A stretch of DNA of 21,397 nt, taken from the IMG/VR virus record IMGVR_UViG_3300031510_000046, positions 1 through 21,397 of that record. One strand, 5' to 3'. The DNA is from a virus. Below, piece by piece: positions 1 through 10,300 of this stretch (position 1 is the stretch's first letter; each line of letters begins with the position of its first letter). The translations under genes and the position numbers were made by a program. The notes below the pieces were generated by a model. That model was not told the DNA's origin and made no database searches. It saw only the letters and a list, made by a program, of their open reading frames with translations.

Positions 1-647
1 GAGAAAGACTTCTTAGAGAACACTCTTCGGGAACATTTGAGGAAATCCATCCTTTAGGTGATAAGGTTGTAAAGGTTGTCGGATCGAATTACGAAATTAT
101 TGCTGGTTCCTCTAATGTTCTTATAAAGGGGAATGTAAATCTTACGATTGAGGGAACTAAGAAAGAATTGATAAAGGGTAACTACATTCTTGAGGTAGAG
201 GGTGACTATACTCGTAAGATACATAAGAACGAAAGAGTTAAGGTAGGTGCTGGTTCTTCTGGCGGAAACCTAGAATCTGAGATTAGAGGCAACTATTCAT
301 ACAACATAAATGATGAAGTAAAGGGTAGAGTTGGTAAAGATCAGACCGTTACTATTCTAGGAAATGAAATAAGAGCAGTTGAGGGTTACTTTAAACATAC
401 TGTTACTGGTGATATAACACAAAAGACTACAGGTGGTTCTATGAAGAGAAGTGCATTTTTAGATATTTTAGAAGAAGCTGGATTTGACTTTTCAGTAAAA
501 TCTCTAGATGTAGATATTCGATCTAAGTGGAGTACGACTCTAAAAGCTGGAATAAGTATAGTCGAAACCGCTGGTAATACAATAGACAGTACTGCTGGAA
601 CGATATATACAATCGTTGGTACTACTAAAGTGGATATTAACCCATAA
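1..647 (+). CDS. 5: Baseplate central hub/spike protein gp5-like, C-terminal part (5' end outside window)
   Basis: The reading frame is open from base 3 and ends with TAA at 645-647, so this is the 3' end of a gene that starts upstream; in-frame TTG or ATG codons inside it are not true starts. The visible residues open with RLLREHSSGTFEEIHPLGDK, a sequence typical of the OB-fold/needle junction of gp5/VgrG spike proteins. They continue with short repeated beta strands (SSNVLIKGNVNLTIEG, GNYILEVEGDYTRKI, GNYSYNINDEVKGRVG), the pattern of a trimeric beta-helical needle. In T4, gp5 forms the membrane-piercing spike at the centre of the baseplate and carries a lysozyme domain. Whether a lysozyme domain is present here cannot be seen. 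The next gene is a PAAR tip protein, which supports the call. The stop overlaps the next start as TAATG. Confidence 0.85.
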   Translation, partial: ERLLREHSSGTFEEIHPLGDKVVKVVGSNYEIIAGSSNVLIKGNVNLTIEGTKKELIKGNYILEVEGDYTRKIHKNERVKVGAGSSGGNLESEIRGNYSYNINDEVKGRVGKDQTVTILGNEIRAVEGYFKHTVTGDITQKTTGGSMKRSAFLDILEEAGFDFSVKSLDVDIRSKWSTTLKAGISIVETAGNTIDSTAGTIYTIVGTTKVDINP

Positions 648-922
648 TGGCCCCCGTTCATAGACATGGAGATGCAAGATCGTGTGATGCAACCACTGTG
701 GTAAGCATAAACACTAATGTATTTGCAAATGAAAAACTTATTGCGGTACATGGTAATTTTAACACTCATGGATCAGGGCCATTAGTTGCTGGGTCTAAAA
801 ACGTATTCATAAAAGGGATTGCTGTTGTAAATCATACACCCGATAACGGATTAGCTGACTCAGCAGGTCATAATCCCACCCCAACCGCAGCTGGTTCTGC
901 GAATGTTAATGTAGGAGATTAG
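647..922 (+). CDS. 5.4: PAAR-domain spike tip protein (gp5.4-like)
   Basis: This 91-residue protein starts MAPVHRHGDARSCDA and has a GSKNVFIKGIAV segment at residues 49-60, both typical of PAAR proteins. Its length is close to T4 gp5.4 (97 residues, from memory). PAAR proteins form a small cone that caps the gp5/VgrG needle and is held by a metal ion. His5, His7, His35, His41, His63, His75 and Cys13 are the visible candidate ligands, but which ones bind metal cannot be decided from sequence. The ATG overlaps the gp5 stop by one base (TAATG) and has no strong Shine-Dalgarno sequence, so translation is probably coupled to gp5. The adjacent gp5-like needle gene is the expected partner. Confidence 0.85.
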   Translation: MAPVHRHGDARSCDATTVVSINTNVFANEKLIAVHGNFNTHGSGPLVAGSKNVFIKGIAVVNHTPDNGLADSAGHNPTPTAAGSANVNVGD

Positions 923-923
923 A

Positions 924-1631
924 ATGGTAGATTTTACAACACCAAATTTGCCTGGCGCAAACGCATTGTTTAATGCAGTCGCAGCAAAAGTGGAAAGTAT
1001 AGACATTGCCGCTGTAGCTAACAAATCAAAAGATGCTGCAGATGTAGTGGATAAGCTTAAAGCAGACCTAGAAGATTTGAAAGCAAAAACTGGCCTTGTT
1101 ATTCCTACATTACCTACTCTACCATCATTAAACTTACAATCGGAACTAACTGCATTAACAAATTTAACGCCTGGTAGTTCTCAATATGCAGCTTCGTTAT
1201 CTTCTTTAGCCAGTAAATTCGGTTCTGGTCTTACTGCTGGCGGATTTAGTTTAGATAGTATAGTGTCTGAAGCATCTACTACTCTTGCATCTGCTGCGAA
1301 AGCTTTATCAGCTGGAATATCCAGTGTATCCTTATCTTCAGCATTATCTGCAGCCATACCAAACTTCGAATTGCCTTCAGGCCTGAATGAAGCGATAGAG
1401 AAAGCAAAAGCATCATTACTCGCAGATTTACCTTCATTAAAAGAACTTGCACATTCTTTTTCAGAAAGTATAACAGCAGATGAAACAAAAGGATTATATG
1501 GTGATAAATTATCAAGAGAAGCAATGGAATCAAATTTAAGTAGTTTGGCGTCAAACTTGGAATCTGCGGTATTTAAGTTTAATGCAAAGGCGAAAAGGTT
1601 ACAAACAAACTCAGAACAAATGGACGCATAG
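924..1631 (+). CDS. Hypothetical Ala/Ser/Leu-rich helical protein of the hub region
   Basis: This 235-residue protein is not recognised. The start is supported by AGGAG at 913-917, six bases before the ATG. Residues 12-56 look like a long amphipathic, possibly coiled-coil, helix rich in Ala, Lys and Asp. A Pro-rich linker follows (IPTLPTLPSL, 60-69). Residues 75-160 are a low-complexity Ser/Ala/Leu stretch, and the C-terminus (about 155-235) is again predicted to be helical and charged. There is no signal peptide and no convincing membrane segment. It sits directly behind the spike-tip gene and ahead of the late promoter for gp25, so a role in the hub or spike or in their assembly is an inference from position only. 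Confidence 0.75.
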   Translation: MVDFTTPNLPGANALFNAVAAKVESIDIAAVANKSKDAADVVDKLKADLEDLKAKTGLVIPTLPTLPSLNLQSELTALTNLTPGSSQYAASLSSLASKFGSGLTAGGFSLDSIVSEASTTLASAAKALSAGISSVSLSSALSAAIPNFELPSGLNEAIEKAKASLLADLPSLKELAHSFSESITADETKGLYGDKLSREAMESNLSSLASNLESAVFKFNAKAKRLQTNSEQMDA

Positions 1632-1641
1632 GAAAAATATT

Positions 1642-1905
1642 ATGGGTAAGAAGAAATCAAGCGAAGGTCAAGTATCTAACGGAGAAAGAAGAAATGTATC
1701 TTCATGGTCTAGAAAGGCTGGACGTAATAGTATTAGTGGATTAGAAAATCTATCAAATAAGGTTGCGGCATGGAAACAAGGTAAGAAAGTTTTCCTTACT
1801 ATCACGAATCCGATTAAGGGTGAGAAAAGTAAACCGTTTGTAAGAAAAGAAGCAAAAGAAATATGGGGTAAATATTCTCCATATTCTATGAAACAAACTC
1901 ATTAA
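1642..1905 (+). CDS. Small basic hypothetical protein
   Basis: This is an 87-residue protein starting MGKKKSSEGQ. The ATG at 1642 is preferred over an in-frame ATG at 1582, because 1642 has AGGA at 1630-1633 upstream and avoids a 50-base overlap with the previous gene, while 1582 has no ribosome binding site. The product is rich in Lys and Arg with few acidic residues, suggesting contact with nucleic acid or with an acidic protein partner. The central part (SGLENLSNKVAAWKQGKK) looks helical and is followed by a short beta-like segment (VFLTITNP). I do not recognise a family with certainty. It ends just seven bases before the late promoter of gp25, closing the hub operon. Confidence 0.7.
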   Translation: MGKKKSSEGQVSNGERRNVSSWSRKAGRNSISGLENLSNKVAAWKQGKKVFLTITNPIKGEKSKPFVRKEAKEIWGKYSPYSMKQTH

Positions 1906-1911
1906 CATTTG

Positions 1912-1919
1912 TATAAATA
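1912..1919 (+). promoter_or_regulatory. T4-type late promoter upstream of gp25
   Basis: A perfect TATAAATA, the T4 late-promoter -10 element recognised by the phage late sigma factor gp55, lies in one of the two longest intergenic gaps of the window, 23 bases before the gp25 ATG. As in T4 late promoters, no sigma-70 -35 box is evident. The start of transcription is expected about 12 bases downstream, which leaves room for the strong GAGGAG ribosome binding site at 1927-1932. It would drive gp25, gp6 and the gp7-like gene. Confidence 0.85.
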
Positions 1920-1941
1920 ATATGTAGAGGAGTTCGAAGAA

Positions 1942-2400
1942 ATGGCAATTACAGAAAGTCTAAGAAATAACGATGCTTATACTGATGCTCAGGGCCAGAA
2001 CAAATCTTCTAGGTCTGCTCAGATATATTCTGACTTAGACCTTTTCTTCGGAATGAATAATTCTGATAAAGATGTAAATATAATATATGATGTTCAAGCA
2101 GTAAAGAGATCAGTACGAAATCTTGTATTAACAAATCAATACGAAAAACCATTTCACCCAGAAATATATTCTGGAGTACGGGGGATGTTATTTGAATTGA
2201 TGACTCCAACAACAGCAGTCATTCTTGCCCGACAGGTTGAAGATGTTATAGAAAATTTTGAACCAAGGGCAAGGTTAGTGGGGGTAAGGGCTTCCCCAAA
2301 TTTAGATCAAAATTCTTATGAAGTGTCTGTAGAATTTTATATTGTTAATGCCCCATCAGAACTAGTTGAATTAACACTAGCATTAGAGAGAATACGATAA
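1942..2400 (+). CDS. 25: Baseplate wedge protein gp25 (sheath initiator)
   Basis: This 152-residue protein matches the gp25-like family. It has YSDLDLFF (residues 29-36), then AVKRSVRNLVLTNQYEKPF, FHPEIYSGVRGMLFELMTP (71-89) and the hallmark NFEPR (105-109), the EPR core motif shared by T4 gp25 and by contractile systems such as type VI secretion TssE. In T4 it joins gp6 and gp7 in the baseplate wedge and nucleates sheath polymerisation. It is about 20 residues longer than T4 gp25, the extra being a polar N-terminus. The start has GAGGAG at 1927-1932. The stop overlaps the gp6 start (TAATG). Older annotations call the family 'gp25-like lysozyme', but no lysozyme active site is apparent here. 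Confidence 0.95.
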   Translation: MAITESLRNNDAYTDAQGQNKSSRSAQIYSDLDLFFGMNNSDKDVNIIYDVQAVKRSVRNLVLTNQYEKPFHPEIYSGVRGMLFELMTPTTAVILARQVEDVIENFEPRARLVGVRASPNLDQNSYEVSVEFYIVNAPSELVELTLALERIR

Positions 2401-4310
2401 TGGCCAATGGAACCAATAGAAGACTAGACGTATCTGAATTTGATTTTGATGATATAAAATTAAACCTTAAAACATTTCTTAAAGCACAAACTACTTTTAA
2501 AGATTATGATTTTGAAGGTTCTGGAATAAATTCTCTATTAGATGTTCTAGCATACAATACGCACTATCTTGGTTTTAACTTGAATATGGTTGCAAATGAA
2601 ATGTTCATGGACACTTCAACCCTGCGATCCAGCATCGTGTCTCATGCAAAAACATTGGGGTATGAAGTAGATTCTTGTAGAGCTCCTTATGCAGATGTTA
2701 ATATTATTTTAAATGATTCAACATTAAGTTCCGCAACAATGTCAGCAGGAACAGTGTTTACTACCAAAGTTAATAATATAGATTATCAGTTTGTTACTGT
2801 AGAAGATATGACAAGGACAACTGCCGGGTCTTCAATACCTTTTAATAATATTAAAATTTATGAAGGCACATATGTTACATCTAGGTATACAGTAGATTAT
2901 AGTAGTGTTGATCAAAGATTTATTTTACCAGAAGATTCAGCAGACACTTCGACTCTGTCAGTAGAGGTACAAAATTCTGCAACTGATACGGCAACCACCA
3001 CATTTATAAAAGCAACAGATATTTCTCAATTAACTAGAAATAGTAATGTTTATTATCTTCAAGAAGTAGAAGCAGGAAAATTTGAAGTATACTTTGGAGA
3101 TGGAGTTGTAAGTAAAAATTTAACGGATGGTAATGTTGTTTTTCTTAAATATGTGGTAACAAATAAAAAAGAGGCAAATGGAGCTGATTCTTTTACTAGT
3201 TCTGGTTCAATTGATACGGTTACTAGTGTAACAGTGACAACCCTTAATAAGGCTGTAGGTGGAAGTGAATCAGAGGCATTGTCTTCCATTAAAATTAATG
3301 CTCCTTTAGACTATGCTTCTCAAGGAAGATGCGTAACATCAGAAGACTATAAGTTATATGCGAAAAAATTATTTCCACAAACACAAGCAGTTATGGTCTT
3401 TGGTGGTGATGTCGGTTCTTATGATCCTAGTTTGGGAGTAACTGATGTTGCTTCATACGGAAGAGTTTATATCTCTATTAAATCTACTACAGGGAATGTT
3501 TTAACATCTGCACAGAAAGCTCAATTAATATCTGATTTTCGAAAATACAATGTTGCGTCTATTACTCCAGTTATTATCGATCCAGAGATTGTCTATATTA
3601 TTTTAAATGTTAATTTTAGTTTTGATTCCAGTAAAACAACTAAAGAAAAAAATACTCTTGTTTCCGATGTTAATACTACGCTTACGAATTATAATAATAA
3701 TTCACTAAAAAGTTTTAATAATATGTTTAGACATTCTTATGTGTCAACATTAATTGATGATACGAATGATTCTATTTTAAGTAATGTTACAAATGTCACT
3801 TTAGCAAAATACTTTACCCCCATTTTAGGCACTACTGATAATACTGGGTATAATCTTTATTTTAATAATGCATTTTATAATCCTCACACTGAACATAATA
3901 AGTCTTCTGGTGGTATTGTAGGTTCCACTGGGTTTATTGTAGGAATAGAAACAGAGGTTAGTTTCTTTGATGATGATGGGTCAGGAAACCTAAGAAGGTA
4001 TCAAGGACTAATAACAAGAACATATATCGATTCAACAGCTGGTACTATAAATTATACAACGGGTCATGTCATAATTAATGCAATAAAAATTTCATCCATA
4101 TCTAATGTTGATGGTTTACCTTCAACTAAAATTAGGATGACGGTTATACCCTCATCTAAGGATATTGTACCTGTTCGTAATCAAATCTTAGAATTAGATA
4201 TGGTTAACATATCTGTATCAGGAGAAATAGATACTATTGCTGTAGGAGATTCTGGTGCAAGTTCATCATACACCACTTCAACAAGTTATTCAAGTAATAC
4301 GAGTTATTAA
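2400..4310 (+). CDS. 6: Baseplate wedge protein gp6
   Basis: This 636-residue protein is close in length to T4 gp6 (about 660). Diagnostic segments are YDFEGSGINSLLDVLAYNTH with the following FMDTSTLRSSIV (residues 36-80), QGRCVTSEDY (308-317) and YNVASITPVII (about 383-393), each having a counterpart in T4 gp6 as I recall it. gp6 dimers form the inner ring that links neighbouring wedges and works with gp7, gp25 and gp53. It lies between gp25 and the gp7-like gene, all probably on one late transcript. Its ATG shares a base with the gp25 stop, so translation is likely coupled. The last 18 or so residues are a Ser/Thr/Tyr-rich low-complexity tail whose role is unknown. Confidence 0.95.
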   Translation: MANGTNRRLDVSEFDFDDIKLNLKTFLKAQTTFKDYDFEGSGINSLLDVLAYNTHYLGFNLNMVANEMFMDTSTLRSSIVSHAKTLGYEVDSCRAPYADVNIILNDSTLSSATMSAGTVFTTKVNNIDYQFVTVEDMTRTTAGSSIPFNNIKIYEGTYVTSRYTVDYSSVDQRFILPEDSADTSTLSVEVQNSATDTATTTFIKATDISQLTRNSNVYYLQEVEAGKFEVYFGDGVVSKNLTDGNVVFLKYVVTNKKEANGADSFTSSGSIDTVTSVTVTTLNKAVGGSESEALSSIKINAPLDYASQGRCVTSEDYKLYAKKLFPQTQAVMVFGGDVGSYDPSLGVTDVASYGRVYISIKSTTGNVLTSAQKAQLISDFRKYNVASITPVIIDPEIVYIILNVNFSFDSSKTTKEKNTLVSDVNTTLTNYNNNSLKSFNNMFRHSYVSTLIDDTNDSILSNVTNVTLAKYFTPILGTTDNTGYNLYFNNAFYNPHTEHNKSSGGIVGSTGFIVGIETEVSFFDDDGSGNLRRYQGLITRTYIDSTAGTINYTTGHVIINAIKISSISNVDGLPSTKIRMTVIPSSKDIVPVRNQILELDMVNISVSGEIDTIAVGDSGASSSYTTSTSYSSNTSY

Positions 4311-4312
4311 AA

Positions 4313-7300
4313 ATGGCACCTTTTGATTCTGGTCTAGTAACAAAAATCTCTCCACTGATTGAGGGTCAAGTCCCTGATTTTATTCAGAGCGATCATCCCA
4401 AATTTGTAGAATTCCTCAAACAGTATTATCAATTCTTAGAAGCTGCAGAATTAACTGTTGATGGTATTATCAATAATGTTATTCAAGAAACTGAGTCAAC
4501 AAATTTTATTTGGGGTGAAGATGAAACAAGAATTGTTCTTGAAGTAGGTGGAGGAACAACAGGAAAATTTATAGAAGGGGAAATAATTACAGGGGCAACA
4601 TCTAAAGCTACTGCAACTGTATTAGTAGATGATCTTTCTAATGATACTTCCAGAATGTTTATATCTTCGCAACAAAAATTTGAAATTGGAGAAACAATAA
4701 CAGGATCAACCTCTAGTGCAACAGCAATAGTAAATACCTATCGTGCTAATCCTGTACAGACTATTCAACAATTACTAGACTATGCAAATACAGACAACAC
4801 TACTTCTCTTATGCTGGATGAAATGCAAAGACAGTTTATGGATATTATTCCTAACACACTGGCATCAGGAACATCTAAACGTAATCTTATCAAAAATATT
4901 AAAGACCTTTATGCAGCTAAAGGAACTTCTGAAGGACACAAATTATTTCTACGGTTAATGTTTGATGAAGAAGCTGAGACATTTTATCCCACAAAATATA
5001 TGCTAAGAACTTCTGATGGTAATTGGAATAAACCAGCTACCATTCGTTGTGAGAATACACCTGGCGCTGTTGGTTCAGAAGTTATAGGTCAAATCTTAAC
5101 AGGCAGAACTTCTGGTTCAACTGTGTTTATTATTAATGCCCTTGAATTGATTCAAGGTGCTTCTTCAGTCACTGAATTTGAAATAGACACTGATTCATTA
5201 GTAGGAACTTTTGTTGAAGGAGAAACACTTTATGCCACAGGTGTGAATTCTGATGTGGAACAAAGATTTGTAATTCAAAAAATAGTTACAGGGATTACTG
5301 TTCTAGACGGGGGTATTCTTTATAGCGTTGGTGATAATATAACTCTGGACGCTTCGGCTGGTAATGGATTAGCAACTGCAACAGTAAATACTGTTTCTAC
5401 AGGTGGGGTTAATGAAATAGTTGTAGATGCTGGAGGAAGTAATTATAGAGTAGGTGATGCTTTAGTTTTTAGTAGTACTTCTGCATCTATATCTGCCACT
5501 GGTTATGTTTCTGTGATTGGCGGTGCTATGTTATCAGAAGCTTCAGATGATTCCGATGGGTCTGGTGATTATATTATATTTGAAGATGGAACAAATGCCT
5601 GTTATCCAGAACTTAATTTTTCTACTCATGAAGAAGATACTATAGTTTTAAATGGAACAGATAGTTCTTCTACTGATGCTAATTGGAAAATTGTTGGTGA
5701 ATTCGGTACTCCAAGATTGAGAGTTTCAGATAATTCTATTGGTTCTAAAATAGTAGAGGAACTGGGCACAAGTTCTACTTATGGTGAAATAGCTGGAGTT
5801 AAATTAACAAGTGGTGGTTCTGGTTATGGTGCATTGCCAGCTATAACAATAGCAAGTTCTTATGGTACAGGGGCCATAATTATACCTACCACAAAAGATA
5901 TTGGCTCTATATTGGATGCAGAAATTCTAGATGCTGGTTTTCTTTACAGGGAAGCTCCATCAGTTTCGGTTCCAACAAATTTTATTTTAAAAGATGTAAC
6001 AGGAACTTTTTCTCCGGCCTCCGTACTGTCTTCTCATGTAGGTACTGTAACTTCATACGATACCAACACACAAGTTTTGTCTACAAATATTGAAGACGGT
6101 GTTAAAGTTAAAATGGAACAAGAAGATACTATTATTTCTCAAAACATAGAACAAGAGGAAAACACAGAAGTATTTTTCTCTAGAATTTTGGGTGATAATG
6201 TTATTCAGAGCAATACTTTAGAAAATCTTACAGATAGAGGCCTTCATATTACGGATGCTGTTGGTATAGAGGCTCAAACAGATTTGGTAGAAGGATTTGT
6301 TGATACCATCGTGACAGATGCTGAAGATATTCGCATTAATCAAATAAGTTTAGAAAATGAAGCTGATTATTCTTTAGATGATGAAAAAATTCAACTTGAA
6401 GATCAAAATATTGCTGGCGTTGGTAGAGATATCGAACAAAATTCATTTTTCAAAATCTATAGTAATAACGAATATGAAACAGGTGGTATGATACTTCAGC
6501 TTGATGGTATATCTGTCGGCGATTCAATTTTATTGAGTGGTACAGATGGTAGCTATTCTAATGCAGGAGATGAATTACTTTTAGATGGAACAGATGCTGG
6601 TGGGACTGATGCTGGAGGTAAAGTTTTACAACAGAGTGATGATGAAGGAGATGCAATTTTATATGAATCTAATCCAATGGTGTCTAACAAAACGCAAAGA
6701 AAAGATAAGTTTGTATTGGATGGGTCTAAAATTCAAAAATTCACTACTGGTGGGTGGATAGATTCTCTTGATACTATTCCTCTTATTTTAGAGACAGGAG
6801 AAAACATTCTACTGGACGGTACAGATTCAAATTCTTTAGATAGTGGCAGTCATTTACTATCACAAGTTTCGGATTCGGAACAAAATAGAATTAGAGATGA
6901 TAATCTCGAATCATCAATAACAAATAGTCAAGTAGTTTGGATTCCTTCTTCTGAGGGTGATGATATAGAATTAGAGAATGAGACTGGCAATTTATTACTA
7001 GATGGTACTACTAGAAATTCAATGGCTTTCGTAACATCTCTTACAACTTTTCATTTCGCAACTTTAAATAATGGTGATAAAGTTAAAACAGAGGGTATAA
7101 ATTCTTATTTTAAAAATGTTCCTATAGAAAGCATTAGAGCTCTAGATGAGACTGATGGTGTACTATTAGAAGATGGTTCTTCTGATATAGGAGTTCAATC
7201 TTTATTTTCAATAACTTTAGACAGTACAGCATCTGGTGGCGTTGATGCTGGTGATAACATTCAATTAGAAGATGATATTAATGAAGGACTTCCAGATGGA

Positions 7301-10300
7301 GGTAGACTCTTAGGAGAAAGTTCTGATGTGAAAGTTAATACTAAAGAAATGCTTATACTAGAAGGTAAAGATGGCAATTCTTCATCATCAGATATAAATG
7401 GTTTCTATGATATATTTGAAAACAAAACAATAAACCACGGTGGAAGTTCTGCTTCGAGATTAATAACAGAAGGCGGCGATGGTATTATTGATGAAGAAAG
7501 TATCGAAAAAGATAGCATTGGTACTTCCATAACAATTGGTGCTGGCAGTAAGATAATTCTTAACAGTCATCAAATTTCTTCTGATGTTGAAACCATTAGA
7601 ATAGTTTTTGATCAAACTGATTCGTCTGGGTCAAATGCTGGAGGTGTACTCAAGGCTGATGGTATTTCTGCAACAGAACGGTCTGGTAATCTTCTTATGC
7701 AAGAAAGCGGAATTTCTGCTGGTGTATCAGATACAGATGTAGGTGAAAATCTTTTATATGAAGCAGAAGCTTTCTTAACTGGTAATATTATATTAGATCG
7801 TACTGATGATAACGATTCTGATTTTGGTTCTGGGTTGATTAATGAAACTGAAAATTCTTTTAAAGGAAAGACGTTAACAACATCAGGTGGTGCTACTGGA
7901 AAAGTTATTGCTTCAAACATAGCAAAATTAATTTCTGAGATAGATTTTATAACAACTAAAGTTGGAAATTATAAAAATACAGATAGTTTAATTTCAGAAG
8001 ATGTTGTTAGAATTCAAGATTCATATTACTATCAAGATTTCTCTTATGAGGTTAGAATTGGCCAATCTGTAGCTACATATATGAACGAATTGAAACGTGC
8101 AGTACATCCTTCTGGTTTTGCTGCATTTGGTAAAGTTTCATTTGCTACTCTAATATCAATGGCTATGCCATCCAGCTCTGGAGGAGGACGGATTGATGTT
8201 CCATCAACAACATTCACTCCAGAACTGGCTTCTGTACTGGAGGCCATATTTAATTTAAGAATTAAACTTAGACTTGATATTCCGAAGTTTTATGAATCAG
8301 GTAATTTGTTTCAAAAACTTATGTTAGAATCTGGAGGTGAGTCACAATTTAATTTTGCTCTTGATGGAACAGATTATGGTACAGCAGCTGAAAGTCCAGG
8401 CTTTGATGCTATCGCATCTGAAGATTCAGACGATGATGGTGACAATATTATTATCACTGGTTCTGATGATGGTTCTCAGGTAGATGCTGGTGATCAAATT
8501 ATACTAGAAGGTACTGATGCAAGTGGTACAAATAATTTCGATATTACAGGCGAATATTCTTATCTAATTCTAAACGGCACTAGTATTTCAGATGGTGAAC
8601 TTAACGATGCCGGTTCTTATTGTGTATTGAGTGGTTCTGCATTAGGAGTTTATAATCTTGTAGATGCTGATAGCGACTCTCTTGTTCTAAACGGAACTGA
8701 TGGATCAAGCACTTTCTATAGAATTATACACGAAGATGGTAATGATGCTGGTAGTCGTATAGTTACTGATGCTATTATAGTTGACAGTAGTGTCTTTAGT
8801 GTACAACATTTAATTGTATCAGAAGATGCCAATGGCGATAATATTATTTTAAATAGGACAGATATTCTTGGTGCTGATGCAAATAGTAAATTAGTATCTG
8901 AATCTGCAGCTGGAGTTGGTGATAATGATCGTGATAAATTATTCCTAAGACAATTAACAGTAAAAATATCTCCTCCTAGGCCCAAAATTTTAACCTCTTA
9001 TGGTTTAGGTCTTATGGGCGATGGTAGTTTTACTGAGGCTTCTAGTGTTTCAACTATTCAATTGGAAGATGCCTTACGTAAACGTGGCCCAACTATTAAC
9101 TCAGATAATTTAATACTTGATGGAGTTGATGTTGGTGAAAAAGGCGATGTTAATGATATTAAGTATGGTGGAGATCCCATTCAATTGGAAGAAAGTGATG
9201 CTCTTATGCTTGGTACTTCTGTTTCTTTTGATGACTATGCACAGGTTAGTAGAGGTAAGTTTTCTTTATCTGCCGAAGATGGAGATAATCTCGCTTTAGA
9301 TAATCCATCAGGTGGTATTTTGTTATCAGAAGAAGATGTAACTGTATCATTTCCTATTAACGAGTTCTTGCGCCCAGATATTATGGTTATGGAAGGTGCA
9401 TATGATAGACATTCTGAATGGGGAAGATTTGTTTTGGATGGTACATCTTCTGATGGAAGTACGGGTGCATTAAATTCTACTGGTTATGATTATATTGTTC
9501 TTGATGGTATAGATGCAATGCAAAGTGGTGCTGATGATAATTTAATATTTGAAGAACAGAATGATAAAAATAAATCTATCGATGGTAACACTAATATTGG
9601 TATACTTATGGAGAATCATCATGTTGAGGGTGGTGCTTTTCTAAGAGAATATGGTGGCGGTGCTGTATCAGAAGGAGATAAGATTATACTGGACGGTACT
9701 GATGGCAGTTCTACAGATGCTGAAGATAATTTCATCCAAGAGAATACACCAGATTCTAGAATTAGTCAAAACTCTGGCGAATTTGTGTTGGAAAACAATA
9801 CTCAAGTTTTCTTAACAGCAACTGCTACTGATGCAAATGGATCTAATTCTGGTAGAGTTTTTGGATTGGAAGATGGGACAGGAGGATTTTTAAGTGAAAC
9901 CGCTGGAATTCCTGGCCAAGATATTCTTTTAGAGTCAGGATCAAGTAGCACTATTGGATCAAAATTATTATTAGATTCTCAAGTTATTGAAATAGAGTCT
10001 GGTATTAATGATGGAGAAATTCCAGATCCAAATATTGGAGATAATAGTATATTCCCAACCTATAGTACCCCAGCAATAATATCTACAAGGCCTATAGGAA
10101 GAATGTCTTTACAGGATGAGTCGCCTTCAACAATTCTATCACAAGAAGGTGATACAGGGGATGATGTTGTTTTAGATGGTACATCTACAATTGGTTCCAT
10201 TGCTCTTAATGGGACAAATGGTACTTCTAGTGACGAAAATAGTTCTCTTATTCTAGATGGGACTGACAGTTCTTCAGATAATATTGGAGATAAAGTTCTT

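Noticed and set aside
386-769. Minus-strand open frame of 127 codons
   Set aside because: Antisense to the gp5-like and PAAR genes, with no start signal and no recognisable protein; a shadow.
1582-1641. An upstream ATG for the small basic protein
   Set aside because: It would overlap the previous gene by 50 bases and lacks a ribosome binding site, while 1642 has AGGA upstream.
1942-2400. Lysozyme activity for gp25
   Set aside because: The family name 'gp25-like lysozyme' is historical; no catalytic signature is visible and the role in T4 is structural.
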